From Topomyia yanbarensis (lineage: Eukaryota > Arthropoda > Insecta > Diptera > Culicidae), in NCBI RefSeq assembly GCF_030247195.1, contig NC_080670.1, positions 96,990,401 through 97,054,400 of the forward strand: 64,000 nt of DNA, in the 5' to 3' direction. Shown here one piece after another: positions 12,918-25,412 of the stretch (position 1 is the stretch's first letter; every line of letters begins with the position of its first letter). The notes under the pieces are model-generated. The model did no database searches. It saw only the letters and a list, made by a program, of their open reading frames with translations, and was not told where the DNA came from. The translations under genes were made by a program, and so were the position numbers.

Positions 12918-13515
12918 GGGACCATTCATAAATCACGTAACGCTTTTAGGGGGGGGGGGGTGGGGGTTCGACAAGCTGTTACATATTGTGACATAGGGGG
13001 AGGGGGAGTAAGCTAGATCGTTACGTAACATTTTTTCCCCCAGGAAAATTTTTTTTTTTTCAAGGAATTCGTTACGTAATAGCGGAGGGGGAAGGGGATA
13101 AAGAAATTTGTGACAATTTGTTACATGGGGGGAATCAGGAATCAGAATATATTGGCTCAAATGGCACGTTCCCCGTACATAGTCGGGGATTTGTGCCTTG
13201 CCGTGTGTTTTCATCATTTCCTGAACGGAAGGAAAGGACAAGGAGGTGTGGGGAAGTAGACTTGGAAGGGTGGGAAAAACAGCACAAAACAAAAAATAAA
13301 CAACAGGTAAATTAAACTTACAAGTAGTTCAACTTGCCTGCGAATAAGCCTAAAGCTCTTTACCACATTGGATAAGAAACTTTAGTATGTCTCTGAGTTT
13401 CAGTCGACCAAACATGGTTTCGTCTATATAAGGACGGCTGAAGACTCGTAATCGCAGGGGGAGGGGGGAGTTAATTTTGGGCAATTTTTGCGTTACGTAA
13501 TTTATGAATGGTCCC
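12918..13515. mobile_element. Harbinger-like MITE, 598 bp, TAA duplication
   Basis: TIRs start GGGACCATTCATAAAT and run ~26 bp with one mismatch (CACGTAACGC against TACGTAACGC). TAA flanks both ends (12915-12917 and 13516-13518). GGG-starting TIRs with a TWA duplication match PIF/Harbinger. G-rich tracts inside both ends mirror those of 10264-11015, so the two MITEs are probably relatives. The 65-codon and 119-codon frames inside are not protein-like. Confidence 0.85.
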
Positions 13516-13518
13516 TAA

Positions 13519-15784
13519 CCTATTTAGAAAGTACTTTTCCTGTTGACCATTTTCCTATACGTTAACATTGATTTTTTTTATTTTCCTAAAAAACATTTAA
13601 TTTATCTTTTCATGGTACTTTGCGCCTAATTTCCTAATTTTACATTTAGTTCGTTGTTTGAATTTATTTCAAATTTCATTTCTAGTGCTTTTTCTATCCT
13701 TTAAATAATATCCATTTTATTCATTTTTTTCGTGTTGATATCTTCATTTTTGTGTTTCGATAGTATACCATGTTGGCTTTTTTCTACTATTTTTTGTTTT
13801 CCATTTTGTCTGTTTGCTCCGTTTTTGTTCGTTACTTCCATTTTTCTTTACTTTTTCGTCTTTTCATCATTTCAATTTTCCAGTCTTTCAAAATTTTCTG
13901 GTTCGTCTATTTTTTTTTAAATTTCTCTGTGGTTATTTAATTCTTGTCTTTTATGTATACTCCTCTAGTTTTATGCATACTTAATCTTTTTTTTATTTTC
14001 TATTGCCTTAAATAGGTCTTGTTTTTAATGTTAAATAAATTTTATTATTCTTGATTTATCGAGATTTTCAGTTTTATGCATTTTTTATATTAATGTTTGA
14101 ATTCTTTTTAGTAGTTTTTTTTTTCATTTTCATTTATTCCAAAAAATTTTCCTACTTTTCTATCGATTTTTCATTCTTTTCACCATTTGTTCAATAATGT
14201 TCGACTTTTTTAATCTTCGCAAAATGTTTTTTTAGTTTCCTGTTTTCCTTTATCAATTTTTTATAGGTTTTGTTTTGGTTTTTCTCGATTAATTTTTTTT
14301 TTGATAATTGACATTAATTTGTTTATTTGGTTGATTTTGTTGTTTTAGCTCTTTTGTACATTCTTTTAATATTTAGTTTTCCTATTGCTTTTTTATCTTT
14401 TACCGTTGATCGCCGTTTAGATATTTTTAATTTTTATAATTATTACATTTTTAATCTTGCCATTTCCTTACTTTTATAAATACTATTAACAAAAATAGCA
14501 CTTTTCAAAGTCACCAAAACTGTCGAAGAGGTATTAAAAACACGCAAAGTATAAAAAATTCTACGTTTTTTCTTTCATTGGTACTACAAACAACTAGAGC
14601 AATAAAATGGCACATAAACATAAAATTTCAGTGTACTATACATAATATCTGTGAACTCCAATGAATTTCAAACATTGACTTTTTTGTACTCAAGCAATAC
14701 ACAGTGGTGGGGGCCCGTACGTTGGACCCCCGGGCCCGTATTTTCTCTCTGCGGCCCTGGCCACCACAGTATGCTCACCATTTTCAAATTATTCAACTAT
14801 ATTTCAAAAATCAGCTATCTGTGAGAAATGTGTTTCGTGCACTCCGACCATAATATGGCCGACATAATCGGCTAACTGACTCCACTATTCGCCATACAAT
14901 TAAAGAGTAAAAGTTGCAATTCTCGATATTGGATGATTAGCGAACAAATCGACCACATCCAGCACGCATTGAAGAAAACATAGCGGCGGTGACATTCCCA
15001 AGCATCAGAAACCAGCATTACTCGCCTAATTAGGCCATTACAAATCTTTTTTAAAAAATATGTCTAAGTACAATTTTTTTTCTGAAAGGGGTGGCAAACA
15101 AAAAATAAATATTTATTTTTATTAAAACAAAAAAAAAGTAAATTTTTTTCATTTTACATTTTCCTGCGATCGTTCTCGTGGACGTTTCCGCAGGGTGATT
15201 TCGGATAGCGGGGTTGTTTTACTTAAGCAATTCAAGCAAACTTTATTGAATCAATCAAAATTTCAGAAGGGAAGGAAAGAAAGGGATGGTTAAGATTTTC
15301 ATTTTAAATAATTTTCCGAACAGTACAATTTCTAATAGCGGTTTCATCTGTTTCTAAATTCCCAATAAAAACTTGAATGATCACTAAGAACTTAATATGA
15401 ACATTAAGGAGTACTTTTAGGTATAATCCGAACTTTTGGTTGCTTGAATAGTTTTCGTACCGTTGTAGTGCCACATGGACCAACTTTACACAAAAAGCAT
15501 GAAAATTGGTCAAATATGACCCTGCTTAATAACAATGTACAGAAACAGGATTGTAGCATTTAACATATGGACTGGCGAACGTACATTCTGTGCATACTAT
15601 AATTTTTCGAGCTCTAGTGAAAACGGCAGGTTTGGTTTATTGCTTGTGTTTGAAAACATGTAGATTTGTTTGTTTGGTATATGATAGTCATTTGGATCTG
15701 TTCTGTGTACATCTTCAAAATACTTGCATTTTCCCCCATCTTGTTGTGCAGTCGTACAGATTTACGAAACGTATAGGAATCATC
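13519..15784. other. AT-rich region without gene
   Basis: 13.5-14.5 kb is strongly T-rich on the plus strand (many TTTT runs). 14.5-15.8 kb is mixed AT-rich DNA. A short GC-rich patch at 14702-14775 starts CAGTGGTGG and ends CCACCACAG, possibly a relic of a hAT-type end. No coding signal was seen on either strand. Confidence 0.55.
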
Positions 15785-15920
15785 AGTTCATATTTGCCTT
15801 TTTCATATAAGTAATGCAATCATTCTGAAACTCGACTTGTCAAGCCAGACCCCGAGTGTCGAGTGTCATATACCACTAGATTCAGTTCGTCGAGATGTGA
15901 AAATGTCTGTGTGTGTTTAT
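15785..15920 (+). repeat. Family B 5' fragment
   Basis: A diverged GCCTTTTTCATATAAGTAAT start, then CGAGTGTCATATACCA, TCAGTTCGTCGAGATG and GTCTGTGTGTG, in family B order. The rest of the element is not recognisable. Confidence 0.65.
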
Positions 15921-16179
15921 TATAGTAAAGTTGAAAAGTTTTGAAAATGCATTGACTATGACTGCATAACCAGGTTTTCCGAAGATAGATGCCCTGTACA
16001 AGATCGAGATATTTCGATTTCGCTTTTTCCATTTACATGATTTTAACAATCTATTTCAGCTTTAATGGTGGTACTTAAGGTATGTCTTTGTATAAAAATG
16101 ATTATATATTGTCCAGGACAAGTTATGACAAAATGATACAATAGAGCATACATTCGAGCCGTTTAGCTCCGAACACCTA
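15921..16179. other. Unclassified spacer
   Basis: AT-rich DNA between the family B fragment and the GC-richer module; nothing recognised. Confidence 0.45.
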
Positions 16180-16600
16180 TTCGGTTAATCGCAGTGGTGA
16201 ACTTTCGTGAGCCATGTGGCTCCCGTTTCTGTGAGCCATTTAGTTCCTGTTTTCGCGAGTCATCTCAGTGAGTCATTTATGCCCGTTGCCCGTGAGTCAA
16301 TTAGCTCTTAGTTTTGTCGCAATCTACTCGGATAGTCCATAAATCCTACTCAAATGGCCAACCAGTACTTGGCGATGTTGGTTCGGCGATACCGGATGGA
16401 GCGTAGCTTCTGGTTCGCTGCTTCCGGTTCGCTGAAAACTCGACGACCAACCGCTGGCGCTTCACTCGATCTAGTTCCTGATGGTGTAACTAGTCTGCTC
16501 ACGTGCTTCGGTCCGGCGATTCCAGATGGTTCGTGGTGCCCGATACACTGGCGCCTCAACCAAAGCTGTGGTTACTCTCATAGTCTTCCGCTTAGCATAA
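16180..16600 (+). repeat. Degenerate GC-richer module related to 26.7-27.3 kb
   Basis: Repeated GTGAGCCATTTAG-like phrases, then GGTTCGGCGATACCGGATGG and CTCGATCTAGTTCC. The same phrases recur in the tandem block at 26700-27340. Frames of 131 and 69 codons on opposite strands look like by-products of the composition. Confidence 0.55.
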
Positions 16601-16839
16601 TCGTCGTGACTTTAAAAGTTCGAGTCGATGATATGTTCTCCGACCGCGATTTTCGCCTGTTGCTGTCTTTCGGCTGCTCTAATTATACAATGCATCCCAT
16701 ATCGGACATCTATGGAATCACACTGTGCACTTACACTCATCGTAAGTGACAACATATGCAGTTAATCATTCTTTGACTCTGTCTCTTTCAGCTTTCAACT
16801 GTCCTACAGGTAATACGCGATTCCTTTCTAGACAACAGT

Positions 16840-18300
16840 TCAGTCATTCATAAACACCAACTCTGTTTTATGATGGAGACGATTCCGTGGCGAGTGCCTC
16901 CAGCTCTGCTAGTGATTCTCCGATTACTTGGAACACCACATTATCCGCGAAACCGAAAATCGTTACATCTCTGAGAAGGTTCAGCTTCAATACTCCATCG
17001 TACACAGCGTTCCACAGCGTCGGGCCGAGGAACGTCAGTCGTAGTTGTCATTCTCCCTTGTCTGTCTCATAGATCAGTGTTCGATACTGAAAGTAGCTCT
17101 GTAATATCCTGCAGAGTTACTCATGCTGTACAGCGAATGGCGATTGCTTTCCAGCTAGTACTATTGAAGCATTCTTCACGTCTAAGGTAACCAACACGCA
17201 ACAGCGATATCCTTTTCTCTGTTGTCATCACAGCTCCCACAACCGTTCGGGTGGAATTCACTGTAGACCTGCCTATAACGAAGTCAAATTGCATGACATG
17301 CCGTTCTCACGGTCCGTGTACTTGGTTAGCTTGTTCAGGATTACTCTCTCTAACAGTACCAAGAGACATATTGACCTATACGCTGGAAGATCTCCAAGTT
17401 TTTCCGGCATCGGAAGCAACATCAGCTTCTTTCGCTTCCAGTTATCGAATCATTCTGAACATATCCGGGTTCTCATATATCGCTTTTCTCAGCAATATAT
17501 GAGAGGCTGGTTCTTGGTCCTTCTACTCATGGCTTTCGCCATCTCGATCAGCTGCTGTCGGTAATTCGAGCTTCTTCTTCGTGATCATCCTCCTCACTGT
17601 ACGGCGAAGATTGGTTCAAGTTGCGGGGAATACCTGTCGATGGGGACCTCTAGCTTCTCCGGACACCTTTCAGGTGGTGCAGCTTGGTCTTTTATCTTTG
17701 CCATGCCAACTTTGTAGGCGTCTCCTCGAGAATTCTCGTTGGCTTTGTGGCAAAGCTCATCACATCAAGCTTTCTTGTTCAGCTCGACTGCTTTGTTAAA
17801 AGCGCCTCATGCAGCTGGTTTCCCTCTTTTGGTGTCACTACGAGCACTCTAACTTCTTCTCCAAGCTCGGAATAACTTATACGTAAATCGGTAATCGTCG
17901 TATTAGAGCCTACGGCCGTTTCTCGGTTTCCCATTTCTCGATATGGTCGCATTACACGCCCTTGTTAGTACTGCCATTAACTCGTTCGCATTTAGGTTGA
18001 AGAGGATGCCCTCAAATTTAAATTCTTCGACGGACACGTCCTTGTGAAAGATCACTGTTTTCCACTTTCACTCGTTATTCAAACCGTGTCCAGTTACCAA
18101 TACTGTACCAGATCGCTTGATGGTCGCTGTGGGTATATCCTCGCACACTTTTCAGTCCATCTTTCACGTCACTCCAAGGCTACAAACATTAACATGGATC
18201 ATGGATTCCCGGTTCTCCCTGCGGTAAGTGCTGATGGTACCTTTGTTTGTAAGATCTACATTTAGTTTTGCTAGAGCCTTCTTGATCGCTGATGGTCAGA
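16840..18300 (-). pseudogene. Decayed R1-like non-LTR ORF2 (endonuclease end plus reverse transcriptase)
   Basis: Read on the minus strand in several frames. Near 18111-18128 is SDHQAI, the C-terminal SDH motif of an apurinic-type endonuclease. A linker follows, with NLNANELMAVLTRACNATI and ATISRNGKPRN. Then comes GMAKIKDQAAPPERCPEKLE, as in R1-group proteins, followed by the RT segments IGRSTVNS, FQYRTLIYETDKGE, LWNAVYDGVLKLNLL and GFADN at 16940-16954. FADD is the usual catalytic box, so the second aspartate is lost. The copy ends near 16842 in HHKTELV. Frameshifts and stops interrupt it throughout. R1-group assignment rests on motif resemblance. Confidence 0.75.
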
Positions 18301-19640
18301 CAAAGTCCTTTTGATTTCAGTGTCGTTCTCGACAATTTTGCAAGTTCCTAGTGCTTGGAATATTTCAGAATGAAAGTCTTTTCCGTTCCTTGAAAAACGG
18401 CTAATTCGATTTTCACAAGCTTAGTCTTAAATGGAAGGTTTAGTAGCAGACTTTAATCTGGTGAAGTTCATATGAATCGCACATATAGGTGCGAAAATAT
18501 GGTATGAACACTGCGATCCCATATTAAATCTTTAAATTTCAAAAGACTTTCGGTAAATCTCATGCATATTGAATATTGAACCACATATAAATCGCCAAGA
18601 GTCTTATGTGAATTCAGATTAAATTATAGAAATTATTTTAGAATGCCACAACCGATCTCTATCGACTGTTGCGTTTAAGGGGTTATATACAAAGTTGGAA
18701 CTCAAAAAATCGAAAAAAAATTTATTGAATATTCTGAAAGTACATACTTTTGAATATATCTGTGCGAAATTTCATCCAGATCGGAGCACTAGATTTCAAA
18801 CTATAGCCGTTCACAGCGCGCTGGTTCTTCCGCGTATGAAGTTAACACATAACTTTAAACTTCTTCTTCCAATTCTGTTTATTTTCCGTCGGCCTATTTC
18901 CGCTACGAGGCCAAACACCGACGCCAGAGAGGTGACACTCCCACTATCTGGATTGGATATCGACCCATCAACTCATGGACCGGGGACCAACGGCTCTACT
19001 TCCCTTCCGAAGGAAGGCGTGACCTCAGATTTTTCTCACCTCTGAAAAATCTCAACGACCTCGACTGGGATATATAACTTTAAACGCAATTATCTCGAAA
19101 CTAAGTTGTTTGAAAAGTACCGTTGCGGTGAACGTGATATCGCAAAAACTATTCATCCGATTTTCATTAATTTTTTTTGAATTGTTTGTATTTACATTCT
19201 CGTGTACCTGAACGGTTCCTTTTTATCCAATTTTTTTTGATTCTTTGCGATGAATTTTTGTTTAAAATTTTGAACACCCAAAAACTCATTTTTTTGGTTA
19301 ACACGTTTTATATACAGGAAAAAAAATTTACTGGGAAACCAATCCGTTCAAGTACACCACAATACATTTTTCTTCAATAATCTTTTTACTTTTTGATTTC
19401 AGTTGAGCGTTCACCGCAAGCCTCTGCCAAAAAAACTCGCTACGGGGGATAGGCTATAACTCCGCCAACCTTCAATATTATTTTTAATTCAACTTGTTTT
19501 TTCGAACTTCGATAGCACTACCAACGAGCTGTCTTTAATTCTATGAACGCTATTGTTGTTTTATAAAAAGTGACAATTTTTTAAAGGTTATTAAAAAAAA
19601 TTATTTGCCCCCTGATTTTTTCCAGCGATTTTAAAGGGGG
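18301..19640. other. Unclassified DNA with a GC-rich island
   Basis: AT-rich flanks surround a GC-richer island at ~18885-19075 with a palindromic CCCTTCCGAAGGAAGG. The text near 18676 (GGGGTTATATACAAAGT) resembles the GGGGTTATATA stretch at 5588, so part may be another interspersed repeat. The 116-codon frame at 18695-19045 has no recognised domain. Confidence 0.45.
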
Positions 19641-20186
19641 GTGACATTATTTTTAAAAAAGTTTTGTAATGGTCTTAGCCAGATACCACTTGAAATCCGT
19701 CACCAAAAATTGGACCAGTCGAATGGATTACCTCAAACGCCAACATGGTCAATATTTAAAATAAATTGTTTTCAAACAATAAATGGAAAAAAAATGTTCT
19801 TTCGATTAACAAACAAATATTTCGCGATTTACTCAATTTTTCAAATTTTTGCGAGATCAAAAAAAAACGTCATGATGAATCACCTTGTATTAAATTATTC
19901 AGATCAACTTTATTCCAAGAGAATCAATTCAATTGTCAATTTAAAATACTTCCAGCGATTGTTTTTGTTAATGAATACTCTCTGCGACTCATTCCAACCA
20001 AAAGGTCTTTACTCAAAAGTAACCAAAATTTGTTGGATAGCTCGATATGAAGTTTGGCCAAAGTCTTCGTTCATTATTGGCACTACACCATTTAAATTTG
20101 TCCCAGATCAACTGCTGAAAAATAAGCCAGAATTTTTCAAAATTCTGGCTCAAGTGACAAATGATTCAGGCTCAAATTCCGAATAG
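19641..20186 (+). other. 181-codon open frame of unknown status
   Basis: The longest non-repetitive open frame of this part of the window. The predicted protein is rich in F, K, N, L and I, has no motif I recognise, no signal peptide and no clear splice context. Composition follows the AT-rich DNA around it. It could be a decayed transposon segment or a chance frame; I do not claim a gene. Confidence 0.2.
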
Positions 20187-20635
20187 ATTTGGCAGGGATG
20201 TCCTTAATTTGCTCTCAGTCCATTTGGTAACTCTACTTGAACATTAGTGTACGCTTTGAAAATGAAAACTGTTTTGCCCCTTTCTGCCTCGAGGTATGGA
20301 AAAGGTTTTTTTCATGATATATCTGAAGGAGATGCATGGTAGTGTTTCACTATCCAGGGTTCGTGATATAATTTATAAATGTCTTTCAGCATTATCAACA
20401 ACTGGAAAAATGTGAATTCTGATAAAAATTCACTTCACTGAATTTTTTGAAAATGAATTTTCAGATATAGTGCACTTAATATTCGTCAATGTTGAATCTT
20501 CAAACCACCCTAAGCGCCAAAATTTTGAGGCAAAAAAAAAAATTAACATCAAATATGAACTTAGCGCCACAAAATTACCCCAATGTGCAGTTTTCATCAA
20601 ATTGGGGCCATGAAGAGGTTTTGTTTGTTTGGATC
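20187..20635. other. Unclassified spacer
   Basis: AT-rich DNA with no recognised gene or repeat end. Confidence 0.45.
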
Positions 20636-21326
20636 GGGTGGTGGTCTGAGGGGTGATTTAAGGAGATTTTTAAAGGAGGGGAGTGAACAGTAGAGGGGGG
20701 TGTAACCCCTCTCCGTAAACCATCAACTACGCCCCTGTTAAAATCCAGAAACCTTATGCGAGTCGTACAAAAAATTAGGTTGACGTTTTTCAGAGTTATT
20801 GCATAACCTTTCTATATGCGAAAAGCAAAAATGTGCCAAAACCCAAAAAAGTGAATCGTCGTCGAATTTTTTTTCGAGTTTGCATCAAATCTCGACGTTT
20901 CTTGCACCTTGAACACATTTAGCATCAAAAATAGAAATTCTATTTTTAATTTTTCCTATAGTTTATATGAGAAATTTCTGTGTGGTGGTACTCTGAAACC
21001 CGTAATTCCGGAACCAGAATTCCGATCGATCCAAAATTCAATCGCAGCCGATGGGAAGGTTGCACCTTTTATTTGAGACTAAGTTTGGGCAAATCGGTCC
21101 AGCCATCTTTGAGAAAAATGAGTGACATTATTTGACACATACGCACATACATACACACACATACACACACATATACACACACACATACACACACATACAG
21201 ACTTTTTCCGATCTCGACGAACTGAGTCGAATGGGATATGACACTCGGCCCTCCGGGTCGGGATTAGGTTGACGTTTTTCAGAGTGATTGCATAACCTTT
21301 CTATATGAGAAAGGCAAAAATAGACA
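20636..21326 (-). repeat. Inverted copy of 11589-12300 (family B 5' part)
   Basis: The minus strand gives GCCTTTCTCATATAGAAAGG from 21320, the GT tract at 21140-21200, the CCGGAATTACGGGTTTC motif, a second 5' unit start near 20826, and the CAGGGGCGTAGTTGATGG stretch near 20735. The order is the same as 11589-12300, including the tandem unit. Confidence 0.8.
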
Positions 21327-22199
21327 CTTTACGAAGCTTCGTAAAAATCAGGTAATGTCAAATTTCGGTTTGTACACAAAAACCGAAAAATATACTCAAA
21401 ACGTATAACAAATCAGTATTTTATAAGTTTACAGTAAAAATCATTTCAAATTAAAATGATTCGGTAGACTATTCTGGTTTAATAAGCGATCTACGAAAAA
21501 AGTGTCGAGTGATCAAAGTCACCCCGATGATCAAAGTCACCCCGGTTTACGGTACATGCTAAGCATTGTGGACCTGATTTTGAGTAATGAATAGCTTGAT
21601 AGTAGGAAATACTATTGTTCCTGTAGAGAGAGTCCGGACAAGATGAATTTGACGTATCCAAACTAAAGAATTGCGACCTACAGAATAGGTATGGCTTTTA
21701 TAGTACTTATCCGTGCTTTCTCGTACTTAAGGAAAACTTTTGTTAAAAAATCAATGAAAAGTTCTACGGGCGATGCTAATATGTTAAACGCTTTCAATCC
21801 CTTAGATTGCTTATTAACAAATTTATTTATTTAAAACCGCTTGTACCATGTAGCAACACATGTGCCTATAGTGGTGCGATTACTATTGTTGAAAATCCCA
21901 ATGATTTTCGATGTGAATTGAAATTATTAATACATTAGATCAACTATAAGTGCAAAGAAGCTCAAAATTTAAATAAAATCAATTTTTTCAATTGTTATTT
22001 GAGCAAATTCGTAGGATAACAGTTTTATCGTTGCATAATTTAGTGTACCGATTTTCCTGAGAAATAGGTGTGCAATCAGCTCAGGAATTTGCTAAGTTCT
22101 CCCGGCACGCCGAAATTCGCCGTAGGTGTGCAATGTGATGAAAGAGACATTGATTGGTCATCAGTGATCAAAATCAATCCAACCCATTTTAATAGGTTT
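21327..22199. other. Unclassified DNA, no gene
   Basis: AT-rich. A direct repeat of GATCAAAGTCACCCC occurs twice in a row at ~21509-21542. No coding signal seen. Confidence 0.5.
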
Positions 22200-22715
22200 T
22201 GCATCATCTAGATACCATAGTGGTACCAGTTTCTATGAGAATTTACTGTGTGACCGCATTCGTCAACTCGTAAGCGCAAACCAGATCAAAATAAAAATCA
22301 ATAGCAACCGATGGGTAAGGTTACACCTTTAGTTTGAAACTAAGATTATACAAATCGGTCCGTGCATCTCTGAGAAAAATGGTCGACAATTTTCACACAT
22401 ACTTACACACAAACATACATAAAGACTTTTTCCGATTTCAGCGAATTGAGAGGAATGGTGTAGAAGACTGATTTTTGTCAATTTTTTCGAGATTGCACCA
22501 AATCTGGACGTTCCTTGCATTTTAAAGTCATTTGGCATCAAATGTACGAATTCGATTTCTAAATATTCACATACTCTTCCATTTTAATAAATTTTAGTTC
22601 CGACTTAATTGGGAATTTCATATGTGACCTAACAAATAAGAACAAACATACACACATACATAATGACACACACATGCAGACTTTTTCCGATATCGACGAA
22701 CGGAGTCCAATACTA
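22200..22715 (-). repeat. Diverged family B fragments
   Basis: Minus-strand family B phrases: CACACAGTAAATTCTC-like, AACCGATGGGTAAGG, TTTCAGCGAATTGAG with a CA-rich tract at 22395-22425, and a second CA-rich piece at 22648-22680 with CGATATCGACGAACGGAGT. Both pieces are truncated. Confidence 0.55.
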
Positions 22716-23850
22716 TTAAGTTAAAAGTTTGCGATGATATTGGTGCAATTATTGATAAAGGCGGCAACATAGTGATGTTAGCGCTCGATTTTTCAAAGGC
22801 ATTTGACACTGTATCTTATTCAAAGTTATGTGAAAAACTTCAAGCAAATTTTGGTTTTAAAATGAACGCAGTTAGCTTGATTGAATCGTATTTAAAGCAC
22901 CGAAAGCAAGCAGTTCATGTGGGTGATAGTTTCTCGAATTTTTACCTGTTCTATCAGGGGTTCCCCAAGGATCAGTACTAGGCCACGTTTTATTCAGTAT
23001 GTACATTAATGACATGCCCTGCATTTTGAACCATTGTTACGAATACTTATTTGCAGATGACGTGCAGCTGTATTTTTACTGCAGAGGTTCAATTTCACAA
23101 TAGAAAAATTAATCAATGAGAATCTAGATAATATAAGACGTTAGGCTAAATCCAACTCACTCAAATTAAATGTCGGGAAAACAAAAACACTTTTAATTTC
23201 GCGCAATAGGCCTAATGAGTACCCCCAGCTAAAAATTGGAGAAGCATCTATTGAATTTGTAGAACATGCGACAACTCTTGGGTTTATTATTCAAAGCAAT
23301 TTTGGTTGGGACAAATACGTTTTAAGTTAGTGTGGTAAGATCTACGCAAGCCTACGTACTTAAAAGCCAACTTCATCTCTATGCAGACAAAACTTAAACT
23401 ATTTAAATGTTGTATATTGCCTCACTTCTTTGCATGCGACTTTGTACTTCCTAGTGTATCCACCCAACACTACTGGACGACTTAGAATCGCATTGAATGC
23501 TTGTGCTCGGTTTGTTTATAGTCTAAACCGTCGAGGTTCAGTAACTCATCTACATTTTACATTAATTGGTTTCACTTTTGACAACTTCATCTTCTCGTTG
23601 TTGCATATTATTGCATAAAATTATCATTATATAAAATAATATAAAAGTCCAAATGATTTGTTTGAGAAACTACAACCTTTTCGAAGCGCAAGAGTTAACA
23701 ATTTCATAATTCCAACCCAATTTACATCCTTCTACAACAACTCTTTTTTGTGCGAGGTGTTTGTATGTGGTACTCTCTGCCGGATTCACTGAAACGTATA
23801 CAATCATTGGAAGTGTTTAAGAAGCAAAGCACAGGATAATTAGTTCAAAT
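22716..23850 (+). pseudogene. Decayed Jockey-like reverse transcriptase
   Basis: RT motifs occur in order on the plus strand but in shifting frames: LALDFSKAFDTV (22780-22812), SLIESYLKHRKQAVHVGD, GVPQGSVLG read in a second frame near 22957-22984, MYINDMPCILNH, then LFADDVQLYF near 23047-23075 and GKTKTLLISRN. Further on come RIALNACARFVYSLNRR (23480-23530) and YSLPDSLKRIQSLEVFKK (23770-23825), which are typical of the C-terminal part of Jockey/CR1-group ORF2 proteins. A frameshift lies between QAVHVGD and GVPQG, and several stops follow. FADD is intact, but the copy cannot be functional. Confidence 0.8.
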
Positions 23851-23924
23851 CAATTTTCAATATAAATGATCATTAAATATAAATAATCATTAAATACTAT
23901 TTCGATTTCTGAAATTTCATGAGG

Positions 23925-24895
23925 TTCTCCTTTGAAAAAAAGTTTAGTTCCGGCTTATATAGAATTTTCATATGCGACCAGACGGTTCAGTCCATATTTC
24001 CGGAACAATGTAAGCGATCCGTGCGAAGTTTCATAGACGTCTATGGGAAAAATATACGTTTTATTTGGGACAAAGTTTATGAAAATCGACCCAACCAGCC
24101 GTCTATGGTAATCAATATGGCCAATGAGACCGTCAGTGACCTACAACTGCAAATGCAAATTATTTGACATAAATTTTAGTGAAATTTTTACCTTTTGGCA
24201 TTCATCGTGGTATCGGTTTGAATTGGAATTTTCTATGTGACCCCACGCCATAACCCGTAACTTCGGAACCGGAATTTTGATTGGGATGGAATTTGGCATC
24301 CATTTACGAGTATGAAACACCTTTCATTTCAGACTAAGTTTTGTCAAAAATGTCAAGCCATCGCCGAGAAAACGATGCCACTGTTGTTCTAAATTTAGTT
24401 GTTTCCGCCGGGACTTCCAGAACCGATGATTGGGGCCAATGTGGCCAAAGAGACTTTGAATGGTTGTTAGTGACCAAGTACTACAGATCCAAGCAGATGT
24501 TGTCATATTTTGGCAAAAATTTCACCTTTTACATTCATCTCAGAAATCTGTTAAAACAGGGATTTGCTGCATGATCGTACTCCTTATCCTGTAATTCGGG
24601 AACCGGAAGTCGGATCCATTTGAAATTCAATTGTAGTCGATGGGAACGTTGTATCTTTCATTTGAAACTAAATTTGTACAAATCGGTCCAGCCATCTCTG
24701 AGGAAAATGAGTGACATTTTTGACTCATACGCACGTGTATGTATGTACATACAGACTTTCCGATCTCGACGAACTGAGTCGAATGGTACAGCAGACTCGG
24801 CCCTCCGGGCCTCGGATAAAAAGTCGATGTTGGGAGCGATTGCATAACCTTTCTATATGAGAAAGACAATATATGAGAAATACAAAAAAATGTGC
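23925..24895 (-). mobile_element. Family B element with internal modules
   Basis: Minus strand: 5' end GCCTTTCTCATATAGAAAGG-like near 24850-24880 (TCTTTCTCATATAG), the CCCGGAGGGCCGAGTCTGC motif, a GT tract at ~24740, then repeated modules with CCGATTT, CAAATGAAAGG and CCGGTTCC to about 23925. The same modules fill 2450-3780. The 3' terminus is not seen. Confidence 0.7.
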
Positions 24896-25412
24896 CAAAA
24901 TCCAAAAAAGTCAATTCTCGTCAAATTTTTTTTTCGAAATTGCTTCAAATATCGGTGTTTCATGCATAGACTGGCAAATTCAAGAAATTTTGCACCTATT
25001 TTAAATTAAAAAGTTTTGCATCATTTTGATTTGATATCATAGTGGTACCAGTTTATATGGAAAATTGCTGTGTGGCCACACTCTTAAACCCGTAACTCCA
25101 GAACCAGAATTCCGATCGACACAAAATGCAATAGCAGCCGATGGGAAGGTTGTACCTTTCATTTGAGACTAAGTTTGGGCAAATCGGTTCAGCCATCTCT
25201 GAGAAAAATGAGTGACATTATTTGACACATTCGCACATACATACACACACAGACACACACATACATACACACATACACACACACATACAGACTTTTTCCG
25301 ATCTCGACGAACTGAGTCGAATGGTATAGGGGACTCGGCCCTCCGGGCCTCGGTTAGAAAGCCGGTTTTTGGAGCAATTGCATAACCTTTCTATATGAGA
25401 AAGGCAAAAAGG
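24896..25412 (-). mobile_element. Family B 5' unit, in tandem with the preceding one
   Basis: 5' end at 25405 (GCCTTTCTCATATAGAAAGG on the minus strand), GGCCCGGAGGGCCGAGTCC, a GT tract at 25225-25290, the GGCTGAACCGATTTGCCC motif, ending near 24890 in TTTGGCACATTTTT, directly next to the start of the downstream unit. Confidence 0.75.
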
